A DNA stretch of 64,000 nt from Balneatrix alpica DSM 16621 (GCF_000619885.1 NZ_JHUZ01000014.1:124001-188000), one strand, 5' to 3'. Numbered from the stretch's first letter, positions 44,774-55,027 are shown. The notes: generated from the letters alone by a model not told the origin. Numbers and translations: made by a program.

Positions 44774-47485
44774 TCACGAATGCCCAGCATTATCTGTGGC
44801 GTCCTTGTCATTCGTGGATACTGACTCCATTTCGCTACGGCTGGCTGGCAACAGCAGGCTGAAACAACTACCGCCCCCCAGTTGGCTATCGACTAAAATT
44901 TTGCCGCCGTGACGCAGCATGATCTTCTGACAGATAGCCAAGCCAATGCCCGTACCTGGATAGTGCGTACTGGGATTGAGCCTTTCAAGGGGGGTAAAGA
45001 TACGTGCGTGATAATGGGGATCAATGCCGATGCCATTATCCGCCACGCTGATGCCGATCCAGTGCTTTTCCTCATGCTGGTGGTGGACAGGTTTGATCTG
45101 AATCTGGGGGTGTTGGCCCTGGGGGACAAACTTCAAGGCGTTAGTGAGCAGGTTATGGACGACCTGCCGTAATAGACGAATATCCCCTTCTAAAATGGGC
45201 AGGGTTTCAATCTGCACCTGGGCCTGACTTTCTTGAATGCGTAATTCCAGATCCTGTAGTACTTCCTCCACCAGGGCTTGGGACGAGAAGGGCTCAATGT
45301 TGAGGACGTGACGGTGTACCCGCGACAGTGCCAGCAGGTCTTCGATTAGTAAGCGCATCCGGGTGGCGGCGCTTTTCATGCGGATTAAGTAATCACGCCC
45401 CCGCTCGGACAGGTTGTCGGCCTCTAGTTCCAGCAAGCGATCACTAAAGGTCTGTACTTTGCGCAGCGGCTCCTGCAGGTCGTGGGAGGCGATGTAGGCA
45501 AAGTCTTGTAGTTCCTTATTACTGGCTTCGAGCTGCTGGGCGTAGCGTTGTAGAGAGAATAGGTGGGCTTCTCGCTCGCTAATGTCCAGTGCAATCAATA
45601 CCCACTGCAACTGATCTTGAATGCGTGACACAAAGGCTCGGATTTCTACCGGATACAAGCTGCCATCTGGGCGGCGGAAGTGCGTAGTGATCAGCGTATC
45701 GAGTTGGGGAGTATGTTTGAGGTTATTCAGTTGGCTGCGTACTCGGTTGACCTCATCCTCCGGTAGCAGGTCGGTCAACTGGGTGTAGAGGTGCTCGGAG
45801 CTTTGCTGCAGTTTATTCAGGGCTCCCAGATTCATGCGCTCAATTTCAAAACGTTCATTGAGCACAATAATTTCGTTGGAGGCGGCCTGCATCAGGCGCC
45901 CTAGCTGCTCATTCAGGCGTTCGGCTTCGTGCAGTTCGCTCATATCCTGAATCGCTGCAACAAAAATACGTTGGCCACTGACCTGGGTCTCGGTAACGGC
46001 TAGTAAGACAGGAATGGGGTGGCCTGCTTTATGGCGTGCATTGAGGGAGCGGGTTTTGCCGATGATATTGGACTCACCGTTTTGCAAGTACTGTTTGATG
46101 TAGTGCTGGTGATGGGGGGCAACTTGTTCAGGTACCAGAATATTGATGTTTTGGCCGAGCATTTCCTCTTGTTGATAGCCAAAGAGTCGAGCGGCAGCCG
46201 GATTGACGCTGACCAAAATGCCATCCTCACTGACAGTGAGTAGGCCATTGACACTGGTATCGACAATGGCCTGGTGCAGACTTTGTTGATGAGTCAGCTC
46301 CCGCTCCCGCGCTGCTAATTGTGCTCCCATATCGTGTAGTGCTTGCTGAATCTGGGCGATCTCATTGTGGTGTTTAGTAGGCGCAGGGATTTGAAACTGG
46401 CCTTGCCCTAACTGGTGGACCAAATCCAACAGGGTATTAAGGGGGCGTAGTTGCCGCTGTAATAACCAAGCCATGATGATGGCAGTGAGTACGCATACCC
46501 CCAGAAGCATTAACCAAACCGGCGAGGCAATACGGGTTTGGGCCTGCACGAGTTCATCTTCAGGAACCAGCTGCAGCAACCACAGCGGTTCTGCCATGGG
46601 GATACGATGGCTGAGCCCTAAAGGTGAGCTGTGTAGTAACCAAGACTGGCCCAGGTAATCATTTAACAGGCGTTGCTGTGGGTGATCCAATGGCAATTGG
46701 GCCAGGTCAGGAAAAAGGGAACTGAGTAGGTAGGTATCCCCCCGGGTAAAGCTGAACTCATGCTGGGGAGCCAGGGGATGGAGCAGCGGTTGCAGGTGTT
46801 TATTAACCACATGTAAGTGTGGGTTCTGTTGTTGCAGGCGCTGTAGCAGCGCCTGAATATTCACATCAACAATCAACAGCCCGCTATGTTGTTCATCTTC
46901 GCCAATGCGAGTGAGCAGGCGCAGGGTAGGGTGCTGACTCAAGGCAGCAGGAGCATCATTGTCGAGCCGATCAATGGGCGCCATATAGGTTTGCCCTGGT
47001 TGCATCCGGATGGCATGGCGGACATAGGGCAGGCTGGCTTGTGGCGTAGTGGGTAGTGCCTCTGGGACACGGCTAGTCCAGGCCAAGACTTCACCCACTT
47101 GAGTGGGGGCAAGGCTGAGCAAGCGTATTTGCAGGTAATCGGCTTCTGTCTCAAGGCGTGCTTTTAACAGGGCGGCGACGAGCGGTTGGGTGGGCATGCC
47201 CTGTAACAGACGTTGGATCGCCGGTAGCTGGCTGAGAAAGCGGCTGTCTTCATACAGCGTTAACAGTTTTTGCTCGAGTAGCAGAGTCTGTTGCTGCAAG
47301 CGATGGTTTAACTCGGACTGGCCGCTCAGGCGTAGGTACTGCTGGTGGTTGAAATACAGCAGGGTGGCCGCGGTAAACATGCCAAATACCAGTGCGCCTA
47401 GGCTGAGAACTAGCATTCTACGAGTGAGAGAGTGCCAGAACCGTTGCCAGAGAGGGGAATGGGCTGCTTCCGGTGCTGCGCGCAT
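44774..47485 (-). CDS. Membrane sensor histidine kinase with HAMP and two PAS domains
   Basis: 903 residues. Helix 1 at about 25-45, a large periplasmic sensor (about 46-320) of no recognised family, helix 2 at about 321-342, HAMP (about 343-395), PAS1 (400-520), PAS2 (525-640), HisKA with phosphoacceptor His668 (DFAYIASHDLQEPLRKV), and HATPase with N-box LLTNALKF, G1 VADNGIGID and G2 GTGIGLAIC. The SHDLQEPLR form of the H-box is that of phytochrome-like kinases, which fits the Rcp1-like regulator downstream. GGAG six bases before the ATG. Confidence 0.93.
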   Translation of the reverse strand: MRAAPEAAHSPLWQRFWHSLTRRMLVLSLGALVFGMFTAATLLYFNHQQYLRLSGQSELNHRLQQQTLLLEQKLLTLYEDSRFLSQLPAIQRLLQGMPTQPLVAALLKARLETEADYLQIRLLSLAPTQVGEVLAWTSRVPEALPTTPQASLPYVRHAIRMQPGQTYMAPIDRLDNDAPAALSQHPTLRLLTRIGEDEQHSGLLIVDVNIQALLQRLQQQNPHLHVVNKHLQPLLHPLAPQHEFSFTRGDTYLLSSLFPDLAQLPLDHPQQRLLNDYLGQSWLLHSSPLGLSHRIPMAEPLWLLQLVPEDELVQAQTRIASPVWLMLLGVCVLTAIIMAWLLQRQLRPLNTLLDLVHQLGQGQFQIPAPTKHHNEIAQIQQALHDMGAQLAARERELTHQQSLHQAIVDTSVNGLLTVSEDGILVSVNPAAARLFGYQQEEMLGQNINILVPEQVAPHHQHYIKQYLQNGESNIIGKTRSLNARHKAGHPIPVLLAVTETQVSGQRIFVAAIQDMSELHEAERLNEQLGRLMQAASNEIIVLNERFEIERMNLGALNKLQQSSEHLYTQLTDLLPEDEVNRVRSQLNNLKHTPQLDTLITTHFRRPDGSLYPVEIRAFVSRIQDQLQWVLIALDISEREAHLFSLQRYAQQLEASNKELQDFAYIASHDLQEPLRKVQTFSDRLLELEADNLSERGRDYLIRMKSAATRMRLLIEDLLALSRVHRHVLNIEPFSSQALVEEVLQDLELRIQESQAQVQIETLPILEGDIRLLRQVVHNLLTNALKFVPQGQHPQIQIKPVHHQHEEKHWIGISVADNGIGIDPHYHARIFTPLERLNPSTHYPGTGIGLAICQKIMLRHGGKILVDSQLGGGSCFSLLLPASRSEMESVSTNDKDATDNAGHS

Positions 47486-47794
47486 TCAAGTCTCCATATA
47501 CATCAGTTGGGGTTATGTATCCTTTGGGGCCCTAACGACTTTTTAGCGCATTAATCGGCGTATCGCGAGATGGGTTGCCGAATTAAGCGATGGCTCCGCA
47601 TTGCTGCTCTATGCAGTCACATCCTGGCTTATTGGGCATGACAAACGCGCTTACCAAGGGCAACTGCGATGTTATGGAGCAGAATGATCCCGCTTGCTAG
47701 GGGCAAATGAGCAGATTAGCTTGGCTTAATATTGTTGCAATTGTTCTGTTAGTTTTGCAGGGCCATCCTTGGCCCGCTAAGTGTTTTGCGCCGG
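47486..47794 (-). other. 309-base gap between M32 peptidase and kinase genes
   Basis: No ORF of note. A small hairpin GGGCCA-TCCT-TGGCCC (47760-47775) follows the peptidase stop by about 20 bases and could be a weak terminator. The rest presumably carries the kinase promoter, but I see no convincing -35/-10 pair. Confidence 0.5.
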
Positions 47795-49303
47795 TTAAAG
47801 ATAACGGCGGCGCAGATGCTGTTCCAGATAGCTGGCATTGAGGCTTTCGCCGGTGGCCCGTTGCAGGAGCTCCGGGGTGCTATAGAGGCAGCCCTGGGAC
47901 CAGATGTGTTGTTCTAACCAGGCAAAGACTTCACCCAGGCGCTGTTGGCGGATCAGCTCATCCAGGCTGCCCAGCTGGCGCTCGACGGCTGCCGCCTGCT
48001 GGGCGGCATAGATGGCCCCCAGGGTGTAGCTGGGGAAGTAGCCAAAAGAACCATCGGTCCAGTGGATATCCTGCATGCAGCCCTGGCGGTCATTCCCCAG
48101 GGTACGGATGCCCAGATAAGCCTGCATTTTTTCATCCCAGAGGGCGGGGATGTCCTCGACTTCAATCTCGCCTTCAATCAGCGCCTTCTCTAACTCATAA
48201 CGCAGGATAATGTGACAGGGGTAGGTGACTTCATCGGCATCGACACGAATAAAGCCGGGCTGTACCCGGGTGTAGAAGCGAATCAGGTTATCCAGCGCTA
48301 AGGCGGGCTGCTGGGGGAAGGCTTGCACCATCAACGGCTGCAGTTGCTCCAGCATGGCGGGGTGACGGCCAAGCTGCATTTCAAAGAACAGGCTTTGGGA
48401 CTCATGCACCCCCATTGAGCGTGCCTCCCCCACTGGCTGGTAGGCCCAGGCTTTGGGTAGCCCCTGCTCATAGCGAGCGTGGCCGGTTTCATGAATCACC
48501 CCCATCAGGCTCTGGGTAAAGTCGTCTTCACTGTAGCGTGTGGTAATGCGCACATCAGAGGGCACACCACCGCAGAAGGGATGGGCGGAGACATCCAAAC
48601 GGCCATGGTTAAAATCAAAGCCGAGCTTGGCCATCGCCGCCAGCCCTAGTTCACGCTGCTGGGCAATGGCAAAGGGCCCCTGGGGAGGGATAACGGGTTC
48701 CTGGGCCTGCTTTGCCAGCACCTGTTGGATTAAACCGGGTAACCAGCTTTTCATCTGGCCGAACAGGCTATCCAGGGTGGCACAGTCAATGCCGGGTTCA
48801 TACAGCTCAAGCAGGGCATCATAACGACGGCAGCCCAGGTGCTCGGCGCGGATGGCGGCTTCTTGCCGGCTAAGGGCAACTACTTCCTTGAGGTTGGCGG
48901 CAAAGCCTTGCCAGTCATTCTGCTTGCGTTGCTGGCGCCAGCCGTGTTCGCAGCGCGCCCCTGCCAGGCTCTTGGCTTTGACCAGTTCGGCGGGCAGCAG
49001 ATTGGCCTGTTGCCATTGGCGGCGCATTTCATTGAGGTTGGCCCGTTGCCAGGCATCCAGCTCGGCTTGTTCCGCTGCGGCCAACCAGTCTTTGACCTGG
49101 GGTTGGCAGAGTTGGGCATGACAGAGACTGCTGAGCTCGGCGATGGCATCGGCACGGGCTTGCATGCCACCATCGGGCATCATTGCCGCCTGATCCCAGT
49201 GGCCCAAGGCCAACAGGTGGCGATAGTGCGCCAAACGCTGGAATAGATTTTGCAGTTCCTGGTACGCCATTAACGAAGATTGATTGGCAGCATTTGCAGA
49301 CAT
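47795..49303 (-). CDS. M32 family metallocarboxypeptidase
   Basis: 502 residues, the normal length for thermostable carboxypeptidase Taq-type enzymes. Zinc site HETGH in LMGVIHETGHARYEQGLP, preceded by GRLDVSAHPFCGG and followed by SMGVHESQSLFFE (third ligand Glu), then IRVDADEVTYPCHIILRYE and the C-terminal GSFGYFPSYTLGAIYAAQ. It removes C-terminal residues from peptides in the cytosol. AGGGA precedes the ATG. Single gene, divergent from the NlpC/P60 lipoprotein. Confidence 0.94.
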   Translation of the reverse strand: MSANAANQSSLMAYQELQNLFQRLAHYRHLLALGHWDQAAMMPDGGMQARADAIAELSSLCHAQLCQPQVKDWLAAAEQAELDAWQRANLNEMRRQWQQANLLPAELVKAKSLAGARCEHGWRQQRKQNDWQGFAANLKEVVALSRQEAAIRAEHLGCRRYDALLELYEPGIDCATLDSLFGQMKSWLPGLIQQVLAKQAQEPVIPPQGPFAIAQQRELGLAAMAKLGFDFNHGRLDVSAHPFCGGVPSDVRITTRYSEDDFTQSLMGVIHETGHARYEQGLPKAWAYQPVGEARSMGVHESQSLFFEMQLGRHPAMLEQLQPLMVQAFPQQPALALDNLIRFYTRVQPGFIRVDADEVTYPCHIILRYELEKALIEGEIEVEDIPALWDEKMQAYLGIRTLGNDRQGCMQDIHWTDGSFGYFPSYTLGAIYAAQQAAAVERQLGSLDELIRQQRLGEVFAWLEQHIWSQGCLYSTPELLQRATGESLNASYLEQHLRRRYL

Positions 49304-49398
49304 GGGGTTCCCTGTATAATTCGTGCCGCAATCAAGCAGCGATGACAGGCACCTCGACAGACCTGAAATAGCAAGGTTAGACGAGGCACTGAACAGAC

Positions 49399-50043
49399 AT
49401 GAAGGTCATGATGATAGAACGAGTCTCCAAACAGGTGAAGCGCTGGGTTCCGCTCAGTTTGGTCTTATCGGTCAGTTTAGGATTGGTGGGTTGTGGTGGT
49501 CAGCAGGCTAAACCTCAGCAACAACCCGCCTTGCGCTATTTTAGCGGCAGCTTAGTGCAGGAGCCTTTGAGCGAGCAGGAGCAGTTGCAGGTGTTGGCCA
49601 AGGTGCAGAGCCAGGTTGACAAGCCCTATGTGTGGGGTGGGCAGTCTGAGCGTCAGGGTTTTGATTGCTCCGGTATTCTGGTGTGGAGCTTCCAGCAGTT
49701 AGGTCTGCAGGGCTTTAAGTATCGCAATGGCTATGAAAAAGACGTCACCGCCGATGCGCTCTATCTGTATAACACCCATCCGTTAACCGAGTTTGTGCAA
49801 CTGCGTAAGGGCGACTGGATTTTCCTCGACCCGAAAGGCAAAGGCTATCAGACCCATGTGGCGGTGTTTTCCCATGTTGATAACGAAGGCCAGGTGTGGG
49901 TATGGGATGCATCCTCCAATGCAGGCAAAATCAGCCTGCGTCCAGTAACCGGTTTCTGGAATAAGCGCCCGGTGTTTGGTCGGCCAATGAAGCTGATTCC
50001 CTCTGAGCGTGCTGCCCGTACGGCGTTGCTGGCCTCCCATTGA
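49399..50043 (+). CDS. NlpC/P60 family lipoprotein
   Basis: 214 residues. Lipoprotein signal with lipobox LGLVGC (Cys32), then an NlpC/P60 cysteine peptidase domain (about 65-200): catalytic Cys90 in FDCSGILVW, His153 in THVAVFSHV, and the usual KGDWIFL before it. Likely a membrane-anchored peptidoglycan amidase/endopeptidase in the periplasm. The domain is somewhat unusual after the catalytic Cys (QGFKYRNGYEKDVTADAL), so the exact substrate is open. The next gene follows with a 62-base gap, or a 4-base overlap if its TTG start is used. Confidence 0.85.
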   Translation: MKVMMIERVSKQVKRWVPLSLVLSVSLGLVGCGGQQAKPQQQPALRYFSGSLVQEPLSEQEQLQVLAKVQSQVDKPYVWGGQSERQGFDCSGILVWSFQQLGLQGFKYRNGYEKDVTADALYLYNTHPLTEFVQLRKGDWIFLDPKGKGYQTHVAVFSHVDNEGQVWVWDASSNAGKISLRPVTGFWNKRPVFGRPMKLIPSERAARTALLASH

Positions 50044-50105
50044 AGTGGTGGCAACACCTTGTCCGTTGTCTGCCTGGCGTATGGCCAGGGCAGGAGTCGA
50101 GTGCC

Positions 50106-50864
50106 ATGGCTGAGCAAGAAATTTATCGCGCCTACGATGAGTGGGGGGTAATCCGCGTCATCGATGGTGGCCCTTATCGCTACCTCTGTTTCGGTGATGA
50201 AGCGGAGACCGAGCAAGCCTGCATCTTGCGCACGAATCCGTTTTGGATTGAGTACGACTATGTGCAGGCGATGCTGTTAAGCCTGGTGCTGCATGAACGG
50301 CCGCAGCGGGCATTGGTGTTAGGTCTGGGGGGCGGCACCCTGGCGCAGGCTTTATTGCGGGTTGAACCGGCGCTGAGTATTCAGGTGGTGGAGTTGCGCC
50401 AAGGGGTGATTGAGGCGGCCCAGCAGTTTTTTGCTTTTCCGGCCAGTCACCCGCGCATGGAGTTACTGCGGGCCAATGCGCTGGAAGTGGTGCGCAGCTG
50501 CCCCGATAACAGCTTCGACCTGATTCTGACTGACCTGTATCTGGAGCAGGGTATGGCGGCGGAGCAGGGACAGCAGAGCTTTCTTGAGGCCTGTGGGCGG
50601 GTACTGGGTAAGCGGGGTTGGTTGGTGCTGAATCATTGGCAGGAGGGTAACAGTGGCCGTCCCCAGGATGAGGCGCGCTTGGCAGAGGTGTTTCCCCACT
50701 ACTGGCTGTGTCCAGTGGAAGAAGGCAATGTGGTGGTGTTTGCTCGCCAGGGGGAGGCGTTGGCTGGGTTGAGTCGTGCTCAGGTTGATCAGGCCCGGCA
50801 GCTGGGGCGGCAATTGCAATTACCGCTGGGGCGCTTGCTCAATCGCTTACGCCCCGGCGGGTGA
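50106..50864 (+). CDS. Spermidine synthase-like methyltransferase-fold protein
   Basis: 252 residues with the SpeE/Rossmann methyltransferase fold: ALVLGLGGGTLAQALL (nucleotide-binding loop), IQVVELRQGVIEAAQQFF, LLRANALEVVRSCPDNSFDLILTDLY and KRGWLVLNHW. These match the short SpeE-like proteins of gammaproteobacteria that lack the full polyamine-site signature (the GGGDG motif reads GLGGGT), so true spermidine synthesis is doubtful. ATG 50106 has AGGAG nine bases upstream; a TTG at 50040 would add 22 residues and overlap the NlpC/P60 stop. Confidence 0.78.
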   Translation: MAEQEIYRAYDEWGVIRVIDGGPYRYLCFGDEAETEQACILRTNPFWIEYDYVQAMLLSLVLHERPQRALVLGLGGGTLAQALLRVEPALSIQVVELRQGVIEAAQQFFAFPASHPRMELLRANALEVVRSCPDNSFDLILTDLYLEQGMAAEQGQQSFLEACGRVLGKRGWLVLNHWQEGNSGRPQDEARLAEVFPHYWLCPVEEGNVVVFARQGEALAGLSRAQVDQARQLGRQLQLPLGRLLNRLRPGG

Positions 50865-50884
50865 GTCGTTATCGTTAGCTGTGC

Positions 50885-51901
50885 TCAGCGGTTATAGCCG
50901 TAAAACTCCAGATACCATTTGACGAAGCGCCGCACCCCATCCTTGAGGGGTGTATGGGGGCGATAGCCTACCGCCTGGGCCAGGGCCTCAACATCGGCAT
51001 AGGTGTCAGGCACATCCCCTGGCTGCATCGGCAGCATCTGTTTTTCTGCCTTGCGGCCAATGGCTTCTTCCAGGGCGGCAATGTAGTCGAGCAGTTCTAC
51101 CGGCTGTTGATTGCCGATGTTATATACCCGCCAAGGGGCACGGCTGCTGCCGGGATCAGGGGAGAGACCCGACCATTTTGGATTGGCGCTGGCGGGTTTA
51201 TCCAGGGTACGGATAATGCCCTCGACGATGTCATCGATGTAGGTGAAGTCGCGGCGATGGCGACCATAGTTAAACACCTGCAGGGGGTTACCCTTGAGGA
51301 TCGCATCGGCAAACTTGAACGGCGACATATCTGGCCGTCCCCAGGGGCCGTAAACGGTAAAGAAGCGTAGGCCGGTAGTGGGGAGTTGGTAGAGGTGGCT
51401 GTAGGTGTGGGCCATCAGCTCGTTGGCTTTTTTGGTGGCGGCGTAGAGCGATAACGGGTGATCGACGTTGTCATGCACCGAGAAAGGCATGGTCTCGTTA
51501 GCGCCATAGACAGAGCTGGAGGAGGCATACACCAGGTGTTCAATCTGATGATGGCGGCACCCCTCAAGAATATTGATAAAGCCCACCAGGTTGGCATCCA
51601 CATAGGCGTGGGGGTTATCAATGGAGTAGCGTACCCCGGCTTGGGCGGCTAAATGCACGACCCGCTGCAAGCCCTGCTCGGTAAAGAGTTGCTCCATTGC
51701 GGCACGATCAGCAATATCCATGCGGATAAACTGAAAGTCACCACCCTGGGCCTGGATATGCTGCAGGCGGGCTTCCTTCAGGCTGGGGTCATAGTAGTCA
51801 TTGAGATTATCAATGCCCACCACGCTATCACCGCGCTTGAGTAACGCGCGACACACATAGGAGCCGATAAAGCCTGCGGCGCCGGTTACCAGTACTTTCA
51901 T
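50885..51901 (-). CDS. UDP-glucuronate 4-epimerase-type sugar epimerase
   Basis: 338 residues, extended short-chain dehydrogenase. NAD site [17 protein letters not shown] at the N-terminus, [17 protein letters not shown] (typical of UDP-glucuronate epimerases), catalytic Ser in [10 protein letters not shown] and YAATK, then [25 protein letters not shown]. It converts UDP-GlcA to UDP-GalA for envelope polysaccharides. ATG 51901 with GGAGGTAGGC directly upstream is preferred over the longer ORF. Divergent from waaA; with galU nearby it forms an envelope-sugar block. Confidence 0.92.
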   Translation of the reverse strand: MKVLVTGAAGFIGSYVCRALLKRGDSVVGIDNLNDYYDPSLKEARLQHIQAQGGDFQFIRMDIADRAAMEQLFTEQGLQRVVHLAAQAGVRYSIDNPHAYVDANLVGFINILEGCRHHQIEHLVYASSSSVYGANETMPFSVHDNVDHPLSLYAATKKANELMAHTYSHLYQLPTTGLRFFTVYGPWGRPDMSPFKFADAILKGNPLQVFNYGRHRRDFTYIDDIVEGIIRTLDKPASANPKWSGLSPDPGSSRAPWRVYNIGNQQPVELLDYIAALEEAIGRKAEKQMLPMQPGDVPDTYADVEALAQAVGYRPHTPLKDGVRRFVKWYLEFYGYNR

Positions 51902-52032
51902 GCCTACCTCCTCTGCAATCAGGCCTGCTGGCAGGCGGGCATTGTATACCAAGCGCAGGGTAAATGTCTGAAGCGGGACGTATTCGTCCCTGGCTGGTAG
52001 AATGGCGCGGATTTTTTCGACTAGGCATATCC

Positions 52033-53283
52033 ATGGCCCGATTGCTGTATTTGCTGGTGTTTAGCCTCGCACTGCCATTCTTATTGCTGCGTTTATATTG
52101 GCGTGGCCGTCGCCAGCCGGCCTATCGCCAGCATTGGCGGGAGCGCTTGGGCTGCTTGAGTGCCAAACAGCGCCAGGCATTGCCCCGCCAGGCGTTGTTA
52201 ATTCATGCCTGCTCGGTGGGGGAGACCCAGGCAGCCTCGGTTTTGGTTGGCTGGCTGCGTCAGCAGCACCCCGAACTGCCACTGATTTTGACCCATACCA
52301 CACCCACAGGTAGGGCCCGAGGCCAGGCGCTGATGGCGGATGTGCCCCAGCTCTATTTACCCTTCGATCTGCCCTGGTTGCTTGGCCCCTGGTTACGCCA
52401 GTTGGCTCCCCGTGGCCTGGTGCTGATGGAGACTGAAGTATGGCCGGAGCTGGTGCGTTTGTGTCGCCAGCAGGGCTTGCCGGTAAGCCTGGCCAATGCC
52501 CGTTTATCCCCCCGCTCTTTTGCTGGTTATCAACGGGTGCAGGCATTACTGGCTCCCGTTTGGGCCTCACTGAGTTGGGTGGGGGCACAGTATCCGGCCG
52601 ATGCGCAGCGTTTGCAGCAACTGGGGGTGCCGGGTGAGGTCATCCAGGTCGTCGGTAACTTGAAGCTGGCGATGCCGGTGGCGGAAGGATTGATCGAACG
52701 GGCGCAGGCCTGGCGTGCCGCGCACCTGCCTGCGCGGGCTTGCTGGTTGGCGGCCAGTACCCATGAAGGGGAAGAGCAGCCCTTACTAGCGTTGCAACAG
52801 CAATGGCAGGCGGAGGGACAGACAGCATTATTGCTGTTGGCGCCGCGCCACCCCGAACGGGTGGCACAGATTATAGGCTATGCCCAAGCGGCGGGGCTGC
52901 GTTATGCCCGCCGTAGTGTGGAGCAGCAGCCGGCTGCCGATACCCAGGTATTTATTATTGATACCCTGGGGGAACTACAGTTTTTTTATGCCCTGGCGGA
53001 TGCCTGCTTTGTTGGCGGCAGTTTGATTGCTCATGGCGGTCACAATCCCTTTGAGCCGGTACAGGTCGGGCGGCTTGCTTTGTGTGGGCCGCACATGTTT
53101 AATTTTCAGGCACTCACCGATGAACTCGCCGCCCAGGGGGCGTTAGTGCAGTGTGCATCGGTGACCGAGTTGGCTGCTATGCTGCGTCAGCAGTTAAGCC
53201 AGCCCAGCCGAATTCAGCTTACCCAACTTGGCCAGGTGGCGGCGCCCCAGGTTTGGGTTGATGCAATCCTCAGCGCCGATTAA
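52033..53283 (+). CDS. waaA: Kdo transferase WaaA
   Basis: 416 residues. N-terminal membrane anchor ([24 protein letters not shown]) and a GT-B glycosyltransferase: [16 protein letters not shown] (glycine/serine acceptor site), [56 protein letters not shown] and the C-terminal [17 protein letters not shown]. It adds Kdo to lipid A at the inner membrane. ATG 52033 starts directly at the anchor; the longer ORF overlaps the intergenic region. galU follows 30 bases later on the same strand. Confidence 0.95.
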   Translation: MARLLYLLVFSLALPFLLLRLYWRGRRQPAYRQHWRERLGCLSAKQRQALPRQALLIHACSVGETQAASVLVGWLRQQHPELPLILTHTTPTGRARGQALMADVPQLYLPFDLPWLLGPWLRQLAPRGLVLMETEVWPELVRLCRQQGLPVSLANARLSPRSFAGYQRVQALLAPVWASLSWVGAQYPADAQRLQQLGVPGEVIQVVGNLKLAMPVAEGLIERAQAWRAAHLPARACWLAASTHEGEEQPLLALQQQWQAEGQTALLLLAPRHPERVAQIIGYAQAAGLRYARRSVEQQPAADTQVFIIDTLGELQFFYALADACFVGGSLIAHGGHNPFEPVQVGRLALCGPHMFNFQALTDELAAQGALVQCASVTELAAMLRQQLSQPSRIQLTQLGQVAAPQVWVDAILSAD

Positions 53284-53313
53284 GCAGCCTTATTGTTTGA
53301 GTGCGAGAATCTT

Positions 53314-54183
53314 ATGAAAGTCCGTAAAGCGATCTTCCCGGTGGCCGGCCTGGGTACCCGTTTTCTGCCAGCCACCAAGGCCGTGGCCAAGGAAATGCTG
53401 CCGGTGGTGGATAAGCCCCTGGTGCAGTATGCGGTGGAAGAAGCGGTGCGCGCTGGCGTGCGTGACATCATCTTTGTCACCAGCAGCTTTAAAGAGTCCA
53501 TTGCCGATCACTTCGATTACAACGCCGGTCTGGAAGACCAGCTGCGCGATGGCGGCAAGCACGAGCTGCTCAAGCTGGTGCAGGAAGTGATCCCGGAAGG
53601 GGTGTCCTTTGCCTTTATTCGTCAGCCCAAGCCCCTGGGTCTTGGTCATGCGGTACTCTGTGCCCGTCCCCTGGTAGGTTACGAGCCGGTGGCGGTGATC
53701 CTGCCGGATGACCTGATTTATAACGAAGGCCGTGGCACCCTGTCGGAGATGATTGAGCTGGCGGATCAATATCATCAGTCGATGGTAGCGGTGGAAAAAG
53801 TGCCTATGGCCCAGGTCAGCAAGTATGGGGTGATTGCCCCTGAGCACTTGGAACCACGGGTATCCAAGGTGACCTCCATTGTGGAAAAACCACCGGTAGA
53901 GGAAGCGCCCTCTGACTTAGCGGTCGTAGGCCGTTATGTGCTGACACCACGTATTTTTGAATTGTTGGAAACCCAGGCTCCGGGTGCCGGTGGCGAAATT
54001 CAGCTGACCGATGCCATTGCCCGCCTGATTGGTGAAGAAGGGGTGATGGCCTATGAGTTCCCTGGCATTCGCTATGATTGCGGCTCTAAGCTGGGTTACC
54101 TGAAAGCCAATGTGGAGTTTGGCCTGCGTCATCCTGAGTTGGGCAAGGGCTTTGGCGCCTATCTGAAGGAACTGCAGCAGTAA
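53314..54183 (+). CDS. galU: UTP-glucose-1-phosphate uridylyltransferase
   Basis: 289 residues. Nucleotidyltransferase signature AGLGTRFLPATKAVAKEMLPVVDKPLVQYAVEEA, then LGHAVLCARPLVG, VILPDDLIYN, IVEKPPVEEAPS and GAGGEIQLTDAI. It makes UDP-glucose, the precursor for UDP-glucuronate and many envelope sugars, and supplies the epimerase encoded nearby. ATG 53314 matches the usual MKVRKAIFPVAG start. Followed by a strong terminator. Confidence 0.97.
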   Translation: MKVRKAIFPVAGLGTRFLPATKAVAKEMLPVVDKPLVQYAVEEAVRAGVRDIIFVTSSFKESIADHFDYNAGLEDQLRDGGKHELLKLVQEVIPEGVSFAFIRQPKPLGLGHAVLCARPLVGYEPVAVILPDDLIYNEGRGTLSEMIELADQYHQSMVAVEKVPMAQVSKYGVIAPEHLEPRVSKVTSIVEKPPVEEAPSDLAVVGRYVLTPRIFELLETQAPGAGGEIQLTDAIARLIGEEGVMAYEFPGIRYDCGSKLGYLKANVEFGLRHPELGKGFGAYLKELQQ

Positions 54184-54226
54184 TCTTGCTACTGTACTTT
54201 TTGCCTTCAGGGGCTCCTGAAGGGTA

Positions 54227-54256
54227 CAAAAACCCCGCTAACTGGCGGGGTTTTTG
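54227..54256. terminator. Bidirectional terminator of galU and mscS-like gene
   Basis: CAAAAACCCCGC (54227-54238), loop TAACTG, GCGGGGTTTTTG (54245-54256). The A-tract/U-tract pair serves both strands. The stop codon of the minus-strand channel gene (54238-54240) lies within it. Confidence 0.93.
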
Positions 54257-55020
54257 TTTGCCAGCCATTGGTCGAGGCGTAGCTGCACATCACTGGCAAA
54301 GCGGCGTTCAAAGCGTACATCGACAACATAGGCCTTTAACGTCAGCAGTCGGTTGGGTTGGTGGTCATGCTGACTGCTAAAGGCGCACACCACTGGGCGA
54401 CTGAGCAAACAATAGGGGGAGTGACGGACGAGGGCGGGTAAGGCCTCCATGCACTCCTGCAGTGAAAGTTGCGCCGGTACCCACCAGTCGATGGCGACCA
54501 GCTCAGACAGTTCACCGCCGTTGGCATTGACCAGACTTTGCCGCATCACCTCGCTGTTGGGCACGATAATGGTGTCGTCATTAAAGGTGCGCAGGCGTGT
54601 ACTGAGCAGACCGATATGGATGACTTCGCCATAATGGCTGCCGATAGCGACCATGTCCCCCTGTACATAGGGGCGTTCAAACAGCATCAGAATCCCCGCG
54701 ACAAAAGACTTCAAGGCATCCTGGGCAGAGAGGCCTAAGGCGATGCCGGAGGAAGCCAGTAATGCGAGCAGCATTTCATTCGGCAAGCCCCAGAGGCCGA
54801 AGGTTAAGTAAGTCAGTACAGTGATGCCGAGCAGCAGACGCAGCACCAGCAGAATGCCGGGAATGCGTAAGCGGTAATGGGGATAGTGTTGCAAGAGCAG
54901 GCGGCCCAGGGCGCCGAGCAGGTAGCTGAGTAACCAGGCCAGGAGGAGTACCGCCAGGGTGGCGGCGATCATCGGCCAAGAGAGCAGGTCCAGTAACAAC
55001 GGGAGCAGGGGGGTATCCAT
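54238..55020 (-). CDS. MscS-type mechanosensitive channel
   Basis: 260 residues. Two or three N-terminal helices, then the MscS pore helix and beta domain: LLALLASSGIALGLSAQDALKSFVAGILMLFERPYVQGDMVAIG, followed by VIHIGLLSTRLRTFNDDTIIVPNSEVMRQSLVN. It is a short, MscS-like channel that opens under osmotic downshock. ATG 55020 has GAGGG upstream; the longer ORF overlaps the ATPase gene. It lies 7 bases after the P-loop ATPase stop, so it is the last gene of the four-gene unit. Confidence 0.9.
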   Translation of the reverse strand: MDTPLLPLLLDLLSWPMIAATLAVLLLAWLLSYLLGALGRLLLQHYPHYRLRIPGILLVLRLLLGITVLTYLTFGLWGLPNEMLLALLASSGIALGLSAQDALKSFVAGILMLFERPYVQGDMVAIGSHYGEVIHIGLLSTRLRTFNDDTIIVPNSEVMRQSLVNANGGELSELVAIDWWVPAQLSLQECMEALPALVRHSPYCLLSRPVVCAFSSQHDHQPNRLLTLKAYVVDVRFERRFASDVQLRLDQWLANKNPAS

Positions 55021-55027
55021 TTTTCCC

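Noticed and set aside
53290-53847. 185-codon minus-strand ORF
   Set aside because: Antisense to galU; His/Gln-rich composition typical of shadow frames.
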